Part shown: piece after piece, positions 36,238-45,535 of the stretch
Layout: each line of letters begins with the position of its first letter
Position numbering within the stretch: position 1 is the first letter of the stretch
Origin: Flavobacterium pectinovorum
GTDB lineage: Bacteria; Bacteroidota; Bacteroidia; Flavobacteriales; Flavobacteriaceae
NCBI RefSeq assembly: GCF_006438875.1
Contig: NZ_RCZH01000005.1
Location: 186,001-250,000 of the forward strand
Direction: 5' to 3'
Length of the DNA: 64,000 nt
Notes under the pieces: generated by a model
What the model saw: only the letters and a program-made list of their open reading frames with translations
What the model was told of the DNA's origin: nothing
Databases searched by the model: none
Program-made: the position numbers and the translations under genes

Positions 36238-36365
36238 CTCGGTTTAAAAAAAATGTTGTAATTCGTGATCTCGATTTTTTAGTTTTAAAAATTCATGTCA
36301 GGGCTTATTTTATGGGACTTTAAAACAAAAAACAAACAATAAAACATAATTAATTTTTAGTAATA

Positions 36366-39341
36366 ATGCAGAATAAAGGACTTATTAAATTTTTCGCAAT
36401 TCTATTTGCATTGGTAAGTATTTACCAACTTTCGTTCACTTTTGTGGCAAACAATGTCAAAAGTGAGGCTAAAGCTTTTGCAGGAGACAATCCTGATAAA
36501 GAGCTAAAATATTTAGATTCTATTGGTAAAGTAAAAGTTTACAATCTTGGTTTTACGGATTTTACTTATAATGAAGTAAAAAACAAACAACTAAACAAAG
36601 GTCTTGACTTAGAAGGAGGAATCAACGTGATTCTTCAAATTTCTATTAAAGACGTTTTAAAAGGATTAGCAAACAATTCTAAAAATCCGGTATTTAATAA
36701 ATCATTAGCTGATGCAAGTGCAGATTTAGAAGGAAACAAAACCTACTTAAATAAGTTTTTTGATGCTTTTGATGCTAACTCAAAAGGAGCTACAAAATTA
36801 GCTTCACCTGATATTTTTGCAAACAGAGGTTTGCAGGGAGAAGGTGGTGTTGATAACAAAATGAGCGATTCTGAGGTTAAAAAAGTAATCAAAAGAAAAG
36901 TTGACGAGTCTGTTGAAAGTGCTTATAAAGTATTAAGAGAGCGTATCGACAAATTCGGTGTTACACAACCAAACATCCAAAAATTAGGAGAAACAGGAAG
37001 AATCTTAGTAGAGCTTCCAGGTGCTAAGGATGTTGATAGAATTAAAAAATTATTAGGTGGAAAAGCTCAATTAGAGTTTTGGGAAACTTATAAAATTGAA
37101 GAAGTTGGAAACTTTTTAGTTGCTGCTAACGAAGCGCTTAAAAAGACTGAAATCAAAAAAACAGAAACTAAAACTGTTGCTAAAGATTCATTGAATGCTT
37201 TATTGACTGACAGTTCTAAAGACTCATTAGCTTCTAAAAAAGGAAACAATCCATTATTTGACAAAATGATTGGTCAAGGTGGTGGTCCTGTTTTAGGTTA
37301 CTTTGCTCCAAAAGATACTGCCATTATCAATGGATACTTAAAAAGACAAGATATTAGAATCTTATTGGCTGCTGACCAACACAATGCAAAATTTGTTTGG
37401 AGTAAACCAACTACTATTAAAGATGCTAAACAAAAAGATATTGAAGCTGTAGAATTATATGCTTTAAAAGGAAACAGAGATAATACTCCTGCTATGGCTG
37501 GTGGTGTTGTAACGGATGCAAAAGATACTTTTGACCAATTAGGAAAACCAGCTGTTTCTATGCAAATGAACAGCCAGGGTGCTAAAATCTGGGAAGAATT
37601 AACAGGAAGAGCTTTTTCTCAAAAAAGTTATATTGCTATTGTTCTTGATAACGTAGTTTACTCTGCTCCTGGAGTTACTAGCGGACCAATTGCTGGAGGA
37701 AGATCTGAGATTACAGGTTCTTTTGATGTTGCTGAAACGAAAGATTTAGCTAATATTTTGAATGCAGGTAAATTACCGGCTTCTGCAGATATTCTTCAAT
37801 CAACAGTTGTAGGACCATCTTTAGGTCAGGCTGCAATTGATGCAGGAACAATCTCATCTGTATTAGGATTTTTATTAGTTTGTTTATGGATGGTATTCTA
37901 TTATGGTAAAGCGGGTTGGTATGCTAACCTTGCATTATTATTAAACTTACTTTTCTTGTTCGGAATTATGGCAAGTTTTGGTTTTGTGTTGACATTGCCG
38001 GGTATTGCAGGTATCGTATTAACATTAGGTACGGCAGTAGATGCGAACATTATTATATTTGAAAGAGCAAAAGAAGAATTGCGTGAAGGTAAATCTTTAT
38101 CTGAAGCTGTTGCTGCATCTTACGGATGGCACGGAGCAATGCGTTCTATTATTGATGCAAACGTTACGCACGTTTTAACTGGAGCTATCTTGTTTATTTT
38201 TGGAACAGGACCAATTAAAGGTTTTGCTTTAACATTACTTATTGGTATCGTAACTTCATTGTTTACATCAATCTTTATTGCCAGAATTTTTATCGATAGA
38301 AATATCGCTGGAAAAGGAGATTTAACTTTCTCTACAAACATTACTAAAAACTGGTTTACTAATTTCCACTTTGACTTTATTAAAATCAAAAAATTCACTT
38401 ATATCTTCTCTTCTATTGTAGTTGTAGTAAGTTTAATTTCTATCTTCTTCGTTAACGGATTAGATGAAGGTGTTGATTTTGTTGGAGGAAGAACATTCCA
38501 GGTTAAATTTGAAAAACCAATCGATGCTACTGTAGTATCAGATGAATTATCTGCTGCTTTTGGAACTCCGGTTGAAGCTAAAATTTTAGGTGATGATGAT
38601 CAATTGAAAATCACAACTAAATATAAAATTAAAGAAGACGGTGTAGCTGTTGATGAAGAAGTGAACAAAAAATTATATGATGCATTGGCGAAATATTTCC
38701 CTAATGTTACTTATGAGAAATTCACTAATACATTTGATGGTAAAACAGTTGGAGTTTTACAATCTTCTAAAGTTGGAGCTTCTATCTCTGAGGATATTAA
38801 AACTAACTCATACTGGGCAGTTCTTGGTGCGATGGCAGTTATTTTCTTATACTTAATGATCTCTTTCCGTAAATGGCAATATTCATTAGGTGCGATTGCA
38901 GCTGTTGCGCATGACGTTATCTTTGTATTAGGAATCTACTCTTTATGTTATAAATTCATGCCTTTCCATATGGAAATGGATCAGCACTTTATCGCTGCGA
39001 TTCTTACCGTAATTGGTTACTCTATGAATGATACCGTAATTGTATTTGATAGAATTAGAGAGTTCATTATCGGAAACCGTAAAGGTACTTTTGAAGATAT
39101 TGTAAATGCTTCTATTAATACTACATTATCAAGAACGTTGAATACGTCATTAATGATGATCATTGTATTGTTAACGATGTTTATCTTTGGTGGAGAATCA
39201 ATCAGAGGATTCATCTTCGCGATGTTAATTGGTATCGTTGTAGGAACTTATTCTTCATTATTTATCGCAACGCCAGTATTGGTTGACACGATTTCTAAAG
39301 ATGATAAACATATAATCGAAGACAAGCATAATAAAGCATAA
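36366..39341 (+). CDS. secDF: Protein translocase SecDF, fused SecD and SecF
   Basis: This 991-residue protein joins SecD and SecF in one chain. The SecD part has LNKGLDLEGGINVILQI near residue 80, the periplasmic P1 region with VSMQMNSQGAKIWEE, and LGTAVDANIIIFERAKEEL. The SecF part has DEGVDFVGGRTFQVKF near residue 700 and NDTVIVFDRIREF. About 12 membrane helices fit RND-type SecDF. It uses proton flow to help export through SecYEG. A stretch around residues 250-290 is variable, with many Lys/Thr/Ser. The fused form is the rule in Bacteroidota. Confidence 0.96.
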   Translation: MQNKGLIKFFAILFALVSIYQLSFTFVANNVKSEAKAFAGDNPDKELKYLDSIGKVKVYNLGFTDFTYNEVKNKQLNKGLDLEGGINVILQISIKDVLKGLANNSKNPVFNKSLADASADLEGNKTYLNKFFDAFDANSKGATKLASPDIFANRGLQGEGGVDNKMSDSEVKKVIKRKVDESVESAYKVLRERIDKFGVTQPNIQKLGETGRILVELPGAKDVDRIKKLLGGKAQLEFWETYKIEEVGNFLVAANEALKKTEIKKTETKTVAKDSLNALLTDSSKDSLASKKGNNPLFDKMIGQGGGPVLGYFAPKDTAIINGYLKRQDIRILLAADQHNAKFVWSKPTTIKDAKQKDIEAVELYALKGNRDNTPAMAGGVVTDAKDTFDQLGKPAVSMQMNSQGAKIWEELTGRAFSQKSYIAIVLDNVVYSAPGVTSGPIAGGRSEITGSFDVAETKDLANILNAGKLPASADILQSTVVGPSLGQAAIDAGTISSVLGFLLVCLWMVFYYGKAGWYANLALLLNLLFLFGIMASFGFVLTLPGIAGIVLTLGTAVDANIIIFERAKEELREGKSLSEAVAASYGWHGAMRSIIDANVTHVLTGAILFIFGTGPIKGFALTLLIGIVTSLFTSIFIARIFIDRNIAGKGDLTFSTNITKNWFTNFHFDFIKIKKFTYIFSSIVVVVSLISIFFVNGLDEGVDFVGGRTFQVKFEKPIDATVVSDELSAAFGTPVEAKILGDDDQLKITTKYKIKEDGVAVDEEVNKKLYDALAKYFPNVTYEKFTNTFDGKTVGVLQSSKVGASISEDIKTNSYWAVLGAMAVIFLYLMISFRKWQYSLGAIAAVAHDVIFVLGIYSLCYKFMPFHMEMDQHFIAAILTVIGYSMNDTVIVFDRIREFIIGNRKGTFEDIVNASINTTLSRTLNTSLMMIIVLLTMFIFGGESIRGFIFAMLIGIVVGTYSSLFIATPVLVDTISKDDKHIIEDKHNKA

Positions 39342-39363
39342 TTATTTGCTTAAACTATATTAA

Positions 39364-39394
39364 AAAGATCCAACGAAAGTTGGATCTTTTTTTT
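39364..39394 (+). terminator. Intrinsic terminator after secDF
   Basis: AAAGATCCAAC and GTTGGATCTTT pair around GAAA and are followed by more T. Confidence 0.9.
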
Positions 39395-39431
39395 GGACAT
39401 TATTTTTATATCTTTAAATAGCTCTTAACGA

Positions 39432-39788
39432 ATGCAGTCTATGGATACAGTAAAGAATAACAAAGGGAAAATTATAATTTTAATTTTTATAGGTTTAGTA
39501 CTGATTGGTAAGCATTTTACAGATCAAATTGGAGAAAAAAACTTGCAGGATATATTTAGGTCAGAGTATAAAGGACTTGTTTTAAAGAAGTTTAGAAGGA
39601 GAGGGAATATAATATTGTGTAAGAATTTGGTAACTAATAAATCAACAGAAATTTATGCTACGAGAATATTAAATAAAAACTCAAGTATTGGAGATACGAT
39701 TATCAAAATTGCTAATAGTAATCTATGTATCATTAAAAATAAAAGAAAGAATATTAAAATGAAATGTTATGAGTTAGATTTTAAATAG
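39432..39788 (+). CDS. Small single-span membrane protein of unknown function
   Basis: This 118-residue, Lys/Ile-rich protein has one hydrophobic segment (IIILIFIGLVLIG) near residues 14-27, then a basic region and a predicted beta-rich tail with RRRGNIILCKN and KMKCYELDF. The ATG at 39441 is an equally possible start. I recognise no family. It lies alone between the secDF terminator and a palindromic repeat. Confidence 0.6.
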   Translation: MQSMDTVKNNKGKIIILIFIGLVLIGKHFTDQIGEKNLQDIFRSEYKGLVLKKFRRRGNIILCKNLVTNKSTEIYATRILNKNSSIGDTIIKIANSNLCIIKNKRKNIKMKCYELDFK

Positions 39789-39831
39789 TTACTCTAATAT
39801 TTAGGTCTTTTGAAAAATAGATTTCTAATTT

Positions 39832-39906
39832 AGCCCCGATGGAAGCGATATCCTTTTTTCTGCTTCTTTAGCAGGAAAAAGATATAGCGTACAGCGGGAC
39901 TGAAGT
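39832..39906. repeat. GCCCCGAT-type palindromic intergenic repeat
   Basis: TAGCCCCGATGGAAGCGATA followed by TCCTTTTTTCTGC is mirrored by GCAGGAAAAAGATATAGCG and ends in ACAGCGGGACT. The ends GCCCCG and CGGGA and the purine/pyrimidine arms give a stem-loop. I associate this text with a dispersed Flavobacterium repeat by memory. No ORF is inside. Confidence 0.7.
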
Positions 39907-40013
39907 TTTTATGAAATGATTAAGTTTTTGCTACTAAAAATAAAGATGTGAAATAAAGGCTCTTTTTTAAGAACAAGAAGTACTGATTTAATACGTTTGT
40001 CTATTAACTTTAT

Positions 40014-40056
40014 AAAAAAAAAACGCCCAATACAACGAAGTATTGGGCGCTTTTTA
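40014..40056 (-). terminator. Terminator for the lgt-containing operon
   Basis: ACGCCCAATAC and GTATTGGGCG are near-perfect arms with a short loop. On the minus strand the stem is followed by eight T (the A run at 40016-40023). It can also stop plus-strand transcription. Confidence 0.85.
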
Positions 40057-40076
40057 TATATGTTGGAAAAGATATA

Positions 40077-41009
40077 TTAAGATGCTGCTAAGGGATTTCT
40101 TTGTGCTCTAATGATAAAGAAAAGACCGATAATAATAAACGGAATACTTAACCATTGTCCTGTTGAGAAAATCCCTAATTCTTCTTCGATTCCATGTTGG
40201 CTTTCTTTTACAAATTCTACGATAAAACGTGCTACAAACAAAAGAACCAAGAACGAGCCAAATAATAATCCTGTTTTAAGTCTTGCATTTGTTTTCCAGT
40301 ATAAGAAATACAAAATGGCAAAAACAAAGACATAGCAAATACCTTCGTACAATTGTGTTGGATGTTTTGCCGGAACCTCTGCTAATAAATTAGCAAATTT
40401 AGGATCTGTTGCAATTGCAGTATAAGCATCTTTAGGATTTGCGATTCCGGTTTTTTCTACTGCATCAGCTTTACTGAATTGATCGTGTAAAAAACGAATT
40501 CCGAATGCAGAGGTAGTTTCGTGTCCGATGATTTCAGAATTGAAAAAATTTCCTATACGAACAAAAATTGCACCACTTGCTACTGGAATAACAACACGGT
40601 CCAAAATCCATAAAAGTGGACGTTGTAAGATTTTTTTGCTATAGAAATACATTGCAATAATGATTGCAATTGCTGCACCATGGCTTGCTAAACCCTGAAA
40701 GCCTGTAAACTCAAATTTTGGTTCAAACTTAACAGGTAAAAAGATTTCCAGTAAATGATTTCTAAAATATTCCCAATCGTAAAAGAAAACATGTCCTAAA
40801 CGTGCGCCAATTAAAGTTGCTAAAACGGTCCAGACAAATAATGAATCTAGTTTTTCTATTGACTCGTTTTCGCGTTCGAAGATTTTTTTCATTATGAACC
40901 ATCCTAAACCAAAAGCGATTACGAACATTAAGCTGTAATAACGAATCATAAAAAATCCTAAATCGATTCCTTCTGAAGGGTTCCAAATGATGTTTAAGGC
41001 GTGTGTCAT
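40077..41009 (-). CDS. lgt: Prolipoprotein diacylglyceryl transferase
   Basis: This 310-residue protein has seven membrane helices and the Lgt signature around residue 145-165 (GAIFVRIGNFFNSEIIG) and HPTQLYEG near residue 225. GARLGHVFFYDWEYF also fits. It transfers diacylglycerol to the cysteine of lipoprotein precursors in the inner membrane. It is the last gene of a minus-strand group with yidD and cysS. A small insert of about 30 residues (about 175-205) between the signature and HPTQ is longer than in E. coli Lgt. Confidence 0.95.
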   Translation of the reverse strand: MTHALNIIWNPSEGIDLGFFMIRYYSLMFVIAFGLGWFIMKKIFERENESIEKLDSLFVWTVLATLIGARLGHVFFYDWEYFRNHLLEIFLPVKFEPKFEFTGFQGLASHGAAIAIIIAMYFYSKKILQRPLLWILDRVVIPVASGAIFVRIGNFFNSEIIGHETTSAFGIRFLHDQFSKADAVEKTGIANPKDAYTAIATDPKFANLLAEVPAKHPTQLYEGICYVFVFAILYFLYWKTNARLKTGLLFGSFLVLLFVARFIVEFVKESQHGIEEELGIFSTGQWLSIPFIIIGLFFIIRAQRNPLAAS

Positions 41010-41076
41010 GTAGTATTGTTTTTTTTTATTGGTTGTAAAAATAAATGTTTAAAACGGAGATCTGCTTTATAAAAAG

Positions 41077-41316
41077 TTAATGTTTATGTGAACATTTCTT
41101 TTCAGGAACCGGATCGTAGCCCGTTCTTCCCCAAGGATGGCAACTTAAAATGCGTTTAATTCCTAAGTAACCTCCATAAAATAACCCATGTTTTTGCAAC
41201 GCTTCAATCATATAGCTCGAGCACGTAGGTTCGAATCTGCAGGATGCCGGTGTAAAAGGCGAAATTGCAGTTTGATAGAAACGAACTAATAAAACAAATG
41301 GAGTAATTACTTTCAT
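41077..41316 (-). CDS. yidD: Membrane protein insertion efficiency factor YidD
   Basis: This 79-residue protein matches Yid[21 protein letters not shown], then [13 protein letters not shown] and [16 protein letters not shown]. The conserved cysteines and CHPWG motif are present. It assists YidC-dependent membrane insertion. It lies between lgt and cysS on the same strand with short gaps. Confidence 0.93.
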   Translation of the reverse strand: MKVITPFVLLVRFYQTAISPFTPASCRFEPTCSSYMIEALQKHGLFYGGYLGIKRILSCHPWGRTGYDPVPEKKCSHKH

Positions 41317-41338
41317 GATTTATTAGAAAATAGATTGA

Positions 41339-42817
41339 TTATATAGAGAAGCTTGTGCCTTCTTTTCCATCTTTCAACTGAATACCTAAAGTAATCAACT
41401 GATCGCGGATTTGGTCAGAAAGTGCAAAGTTTTTGTCGGCTCTGGCCTGATTTCTCATTCCGATAAGCATATTAACAACACCTTCTAATTTATCATTATT
41501 GCTATCAGCTGCTTTCTCGTCACTTAAACCTAAAACATCAAAAACAAAACCATTAATTGCTTCCGTAAATGTTTTTAAGTCTTCGGCAGAGATTGTTTCT
41601 TTTCCTTCTTTTAATAAATTGATATAACGAACTGCTTCGAATAATTGTGCGATTAAAATTGGAGTATTAAAATCATCATTCATGGCATCATAGCACAATT
41701 GTTTCCAAGATGCAATATCTATAGAACTTGTTGGGCTGGTATTGATATTTGGTAAAGCATCAACGGCTTCCATTAATCTTTTATAACCTTTTTCGGCAGC
41801 AACAATTGCATCATCAGAAAAATCCAAAATACTTCTGTAATGTGCCTGTAACATAAAAAAACGTGTTACTGACGCAGAAAATGCTTTGCTCAGAATATTG
41901 TTATTTCCGCTTAAAATTTCGCCTGGTAAAATATTATTCCCGGTTGATTTCGCCATTTTTTTACCATTTAAGGTAAGCATATTGGCGTGCATCCAATAAT
42001 TTACCGGAGATTGACCTGTGCAAGCTTCATTTTGCGCGATTTCACATTCGTGATGCGGGAATTTCAAATCCATTCCGCCTCCGTGAATGTCAAAATGATT
42101 ACCAAGATATTTGGTACTCATAGCTGTACATTCAAGATGCCAACCTGGAAAACCATCACTCCAAGGTGAAGGCCATCTCATGATATGTTCCGGTTCTGCT
42201 TTTTTCCAGAGTGCAAAATCCTGCGGATTTCTTTTGTCTGATTGACCATCAAGATCACGGGTATTGGCTAACATATCTTCGATATTTCGGCCGCTTAAAA
42301 CTCCGTAATTGTTGGTTTCGTTATATTTTACAACATCAAAATAGACAGATCCATTGGCTACATAGCCAATTCCGGTATCGATAATTTTTTTGATGATTTC
42401 GATTTGCTCAATAATATGTCCCGTAGCAGTTGGTTCAATACTTGGAGGTAAAAAGTTAAATGACTTCAAAATGTCATGAAAATCTACCGTATAGCGTTGC
42501 ACAACCTCCATAGGTTCCAATTGCTCCAAACGTGCTTTTTTGGCAATTTTATCTTCACCTTCATCCACATCATCTACAATATGACCAACATCAGTAATAT
42601 TGCGTACATAACGAACTTTATAATCAAGATGTAAAAAATACCTGAATATCACATCAAAGGACATAAATGTTCTCACATTTCCCAAGTGTACATTACTATA
42701 AACTGTAGGACCGCAAACATACATTCCAACATTTCCTTCATGGATTGGTTTGAAATTTTCTTTTTCACCCGAAAGTGAATTGTATATTTTTAGCGGCTGC
42801 GTTGTGTATAATGGCAT
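41339..42817 (-). CDS. cysS: Cysteinyl-tRNA synthetase
   Basis: This 492-residue class I synthetase shows [19 protein letters not shown] with the HIGH-type HLGN, the zinc-site residues in WHLECTAMS and [10 protein letters not shown], and the KMSKS-type loop KKMAKSTGN, with Ala in place of the first Ser. That variant is seen in other CysRS, so I do not read it as loss of function. The length is normal. It is flanked upstream by a repeat-bracketed S23 gene. Confidence 0.96.
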   Translation of the reverse strand: MPLYTTQPLKIYNSLSGEKENFKPIHEGNVGMYVCGPTVYSNVHLGNVRTFMSFDVIFRYFLHLDYKVRYVRNITDVGHIVDDVDEGEDKIAKKARLEQLEPMEVVQRYTVDFHDILKSFNFLPPSIEPTATGHIIEQIEIIKKIIDTGIGYVANGSVYFDVVKYNETNNYGVLSGRNIEDMLANTRDLDGQSDKRNPQDFALWKKAEPEHIMRWPSPWSDGFPGWHLECTAMSTKYLGNHFDIHGGGMDLKFPHHECEIAQNEACTGQSPVNYWMHANMLTLNGKKMAKSTGNNILPGEILSGNNNILSKAFSASVTRFFMLQAHYRSILDFSDDAIVAAEKGYKRLMEAVDALPNINTSPTSSIDIASWKQLCYDAMNDDFNTPILIAQLFEAVRYINLLKEGKETISAEDLKTFTEAINGFVFDVLGLSDEKAADSNNDKLEGVVNMLIGMRNQARADKNFALSDQIRDQLITLGIQLKDGKEGTSFSI

Positions 42818-42830
42818 ATTTTCTTTTACT

Positions 42831-42879
42831 GTTTAATCGTTTTGTTGTTGATTTGTTTAATCGTGCAAACGTTTAATGG
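42831..42879. repeat. GTTTAATCG tandem words between cysS and S23 gene
   Basis: GTTTAATCG occurs at 42831 and 42855, and GTTTAATGG at 42871. The same words and their complements lie on the other side of the S23 gene at 43271-43344. There are too few unequal units for a CRISPR array. Confidence 0.75.
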
Positions 42880-42895
42880 TGTTTTATCAGCTTTA

Positions 42896-43261
42896 TTATT
42901 CTTTAGAAAGATAGTATTTTTTTAAACTATTTATCTGATTGCAAATTTTTTCAATTTTCTCACGGGATTCGATGTATTCATTCTCAGATAGATATTTTAA
43001 ATCTTTCGAAATAATCAGATGATTTAAAGTTTCCATTGCTGATGAGTAAGATATTGTCAAAAAATGAGCTTTATCTTTATTCGTATTTCTCGAAGTCCCT
43101 TCTGCAATGTTTGTAGCAATCGAGGAGGAGCTTCTTTTTATTTGAGAAGTTATTCCGAATATTTCATTTGATGGAAATTTATTAGTTAATTTATAAATAT
43201 CCAAAATAAACATTCTTGAGTTTTGCCAAACTTCTAACTTTTCAAACGAAAAAATATACAT
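42896..43261 (-). CDS. Four-helix bundle protein (S23, 23S rRNA intervening-sequence type)
   Basis: This 121-residue all-helical protein has the S23 pattern: FEKLEVWQNSRMFILDIYKL at the start, RSSSSIATNIAEGTSR in the middle, and LSYSSAMETLNHLI-like text in the third helix (TISYSSAMETLNHLI). Such proteins were first found in rRNA intervening sequences and now appear often at isolated sites in Bacteroidota; their function is unknown. The gene is bracketed by GTTTAATCG-type repeats and lies between cysS and folE, two genes unrelated to it. The context looks like an inserted cassette. Confidence 0.9.
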   Translation of the reverse strand: MYIFSFEKLEVWQNSRMFILDIYKLTNKFPSNEIFGITSQIKRSSSSIATNIAEGTSRNTNKDKAHFLTISYSSAMETLNHLIISKDLKYLSENEYIESREKIEKICNQINSLKKYYLSKE

Positions 43262-43270
43262 GTTTTTGTT

Positions 43271-43344
43271 GTTTAATCGTTAAATCGAAAATATAAGATT
43301 TGCAATGGAGCGATTAAACAAATTAACGATTCCCCGATTAAACT
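43271..43344. repeat. GTTTAATCG inverted repeat between S23 gene and folE
   Basis: GTTTAATCGTTAAATCG at 43271-43287 is answered by CGATTAAACAAATTAACGAT and CCCCGATTAAAC ending at 43344. It touches the stop codon of folE. Confidence 0.8.
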
Positions 43345-44014
43345 AAAATTGCGTGTCCAATTTAATGTAATCTAATAATTCTCTTTTTGTTTGAGGATCT
43401 TTAAATTTACCACCAAATTCAGATGTTACAGTACTGCTTTCGATATCTTTGATTCCTCTTGAATTTACGCAAAGGTGTTTTGCATCAATAATACAAGCTA
43501 CATCTTCAGTACCTAAAGCTTTTTGTAATTCCTGTACAATCTGCATCGTTAAGCGCTCTTGAACCTGAGGTCTTTTAGCATAATATTCTACAATTCGGTT
43601 CATTTTAGATAAACCAATAACTCTTCCGCTAGAAATATAAGCTACGTGCGCTCTACCAATAATTGGCAGTAAATGGTGTTCGCAGGTAGAATAAACAGTA
43701 ATGTTTTTCTCTACCAGCATTTCGCCATATTTGTAGTTATTATCAAAAGTTGAAGCTTTTGGCTGTTTTGAAGGGTTTAAACCACCAAAAATTTCCTTTA
43801 CAAACATTTTTGCTACTCTATTTGGAGTACCTTTTATGCTATCATCCGTCAAATCCATTCCAAGGGTTTGCAGAATGTTTTCAACATCTTTTTTTATTCT
43901 TTCTATTTTTTCATCATCACTTAAGTCAAAAGCGTCCGGTCTTACTGGATTTTTTGCGTTGCTGCTAAAATGATTGTCTCCTATTTCGTCTAAAAAATCT
44001 TCGTTATTTATCAT
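43343..44014 (-). CDS. folE: GTP cyclohydrolase I
   Basis: This 223-residue type I enzyme has STCEHHLLPIIGRAHVAYI with the zinc ligands Cys and His, then RVIGLSKMNRIVEYYA, QVQERLTMQI, and DAKHLCVNSRGI with the third zinc ligand Cys. It converts GTP to dihydroneopterin triphosphate for folate or pterins. The N-terminal region of about 45 residues is acidic and variable. It is probably the first gene of the folE, S23, cysS, yidD, lgt run. Confidence 0.96.
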   Translation of the reverse strand: MINNEDFLDEIGDNHFSSNAKNPVRPDAFDLSDDEKIERIKKDVENILQTLGMDLTDDSIKGTPNRVAKMFVKEIFGGLNPSKQPKASTFDNNYKYGEMLVEKNITVYSTCEHHLLPIIGRAHVAYISSGRVIGLSKMNRIVEYYAKRPQVQERLTMQIVQELQKALGTEDVACIIDAKHLCVNSRGIKDIESSTVTSEFGGKFKDPQTKRELLDYIKLDTQF

Positions 44015-44160
44015 TAAAAACTACTATTAGTATGGGTATTTCTTTTTAAGGCGGTAAAGATAATTAATAAAAAGCAAACCTTTTCTATCGTTTTTACTAT
44101 TTAATTACTCCTTTTTGGATATAATTTAAATTAAAACCAAATTGTCATTATTTTAAAATA

Positions 44161-44195
44161 CAAAAGACAATAACATAGCGTGTTATTGTCTTTTG
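44161..44195 (-). terminator. Perfect hairpin, probable terminator of the aminotransferase gene
   Basis: CAAAAGACAATAACA and TGTTATTGTCTTTTG are perfect 15-base arms around TAGCG. It lies 21 bases after the minus-strand aminotransferase stop. The T tail on the minus strand is within the arm plus following TATTTTA. Confidence 0.8.
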
Positions 44196-44216
44196 AAGTA
44201 TTCTTTTTATTATTTA

Positions 44217-45413
44217 TTATTTTTTGTTGTAGACCAAAAGAGCTTCTTTTAAAATGTTTACAGCAGTGACTAAATCTTTCTTATTCAAAACATAAGCAAT
44301 TCTTACTTGGTTAAGTCCCATTCCCGGAGTTGAGTAAAATCCGGCTGCAGGGGCAACCATTACAGTTTCTCCGTTAAGATCATAACTTTCTAAAAGCCAT
44401 TGTGCAAAATCTTCTGAATTGTCAATTGGTAATTGAGCAATACAATAAAAAGCACCTTTTGGTTTGGTTACGATTACGCCTTCAATTTTGTTTAATTCGG
44501 TAATCAAAGTGTCACGACGTTCTTTGTATTCTGAGATTACTTCGTCAAAATAGCTTTGTGGAGTATCTATTGCAGCTTCACAAGCAATTTGCTCGATTGT
44601 TGGCGGGCTCAAACGTGCTTGGGCAAATTTCATTACGGTTGCCAAAACATCTTTGTTTTTTGTTACTAAACAACCAATTCTTGCGCCACACATGCTGTAA
44701 CGTTTTGAAACAGAGTCGACCATGATTACGTTTTGCTGTACATCTTCGAGATTCATTACAGAATAATGAACGTCATCTCCATCGTACAAAAATTCACGAT
44801 AAACTTCGTCAGCAATTAAATACAAGTCATGCTTTTTGATTAAGCCTGCGAGTTGTTTAATTTCTGATTCCGAATATAAATATCCTGTTGGATTACCCGG
44901 GTTGCAGATTAAAATAGCTTTAGTTTTAGGTGTAATTAGTTTCTCAACAGTTTCAATGCTTGGCAAAGCAAAAGCATTTTCGATAGTCGAAATTACAGGA
45001 ATTACAGTTGCACTGGTTGAGGATGCAAATGCGTGATAATTGGCATAAAAGGGCTCAGGAATAATAATTTCATCTCCCGGATCTGTAATTGTGGCTAATG
45101 CAAATAGCAAGGCTTCAGAACCACCTGTTGTAATAATGATGTCTTCTGAGTTTACATTTACGTTTTGGCGTTGGTAAAATTTTGCTAATTTTTTTCTATA
45201 ACTTTCATATCCTGCAGACGGGCTGTATTCTATAATAGTTAAATCAATATTTTTTACCGCCTCGATGGCCACTTCGGGTGTCTTGATATCCGGTTGACCA
45301 ATGTTTAAATGATACACTTTATTTCCTTTTTGTTTTGCAAGATCTGCATAAGGAGCAAGTTTACGTATCGGAGATTCGGGCATGTTTCTGCCTTTGAGTG
45401 AAATTGTTGGCAT
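44217..45413 (-). CDS. Class I/II PLP-dependent aminotransferase, aspartate aminotransferase-like
   Basis: From the ATG at 45413 the product is 398 residues and starts with a typical MPTISLKGRNMPESPIRKL. A longer frame to 45536 lacks sense and would meet the divergent gene. Motifs are HLNIGQPDIKTP, ITTGGSEALLFAL, NPGNPTGYLY and the PLP lysine K237 in VDSVSKRYS. FVNPAAG-type text near the end is VAPAAGFYSTPG. It transfers amino groups between amino acids and 2-oxo acids. Specificity (aspartate, or aromatic or prephenate) cannot be told. It is divergent from the PDZ protease gene. Confidence 0.9.
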   Translation of the reverse strand: MPTISLKGRNMPESPIRKLAPYADLAKQKGNKVYHLNIGQPDIKTPEVAIEAVKNIDLTIIEYSPSAGYESYRKKLAKFYQRQNVNVNSEDIIITTGGSEALLFALATITDPGDEIIIPEPFYANYHAFASSTSATVIPVISTIENAFALPSIETVEKLITPKTKAILICNPGNPTGYLYSESEIKQLAGLIKKHDLYLIADEVYREFLYDGDDVHYSVMNLEDVQQNVIMVDSVSKRYSMCGARIGCLVTKNKDVLATVMKFAQARLSPPTIEQIACEAAIDTPQSYFDEVISEYKERRDTLITELNKIEGVIVTKPKGAFYCIAQLPIDNSEDFAQWLLESYDLNGETVMVAPAAGFYSTPGMGLNQVRIAYVLNKKDLVTAVNILKEALLVYNKK

Positions 45414-45535
45414 GAGCTTTATTATTGAAGTGCAAATTTGCATTTTTTTTTCGAATTTAACGTAAACATTAAAGAGACTTATAAAAATGTAACAATTATC
45501 AATATATTTACTAATTTTATAATAAAAAATTATCA

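Noticed and set aside
41339-42817. KMAKS in CysRS as a sign of lost function
   Set aside because: Variants of the KMSKS loop with Ala occur in active class I synthetases, and all other motifs are intact.
42831-43344. GTTTAATCG repeats as a possible CRISPR array
   Set aside because: The units are only nine bases, unequally spaced, few and partly inverted, and no cas gene is present.
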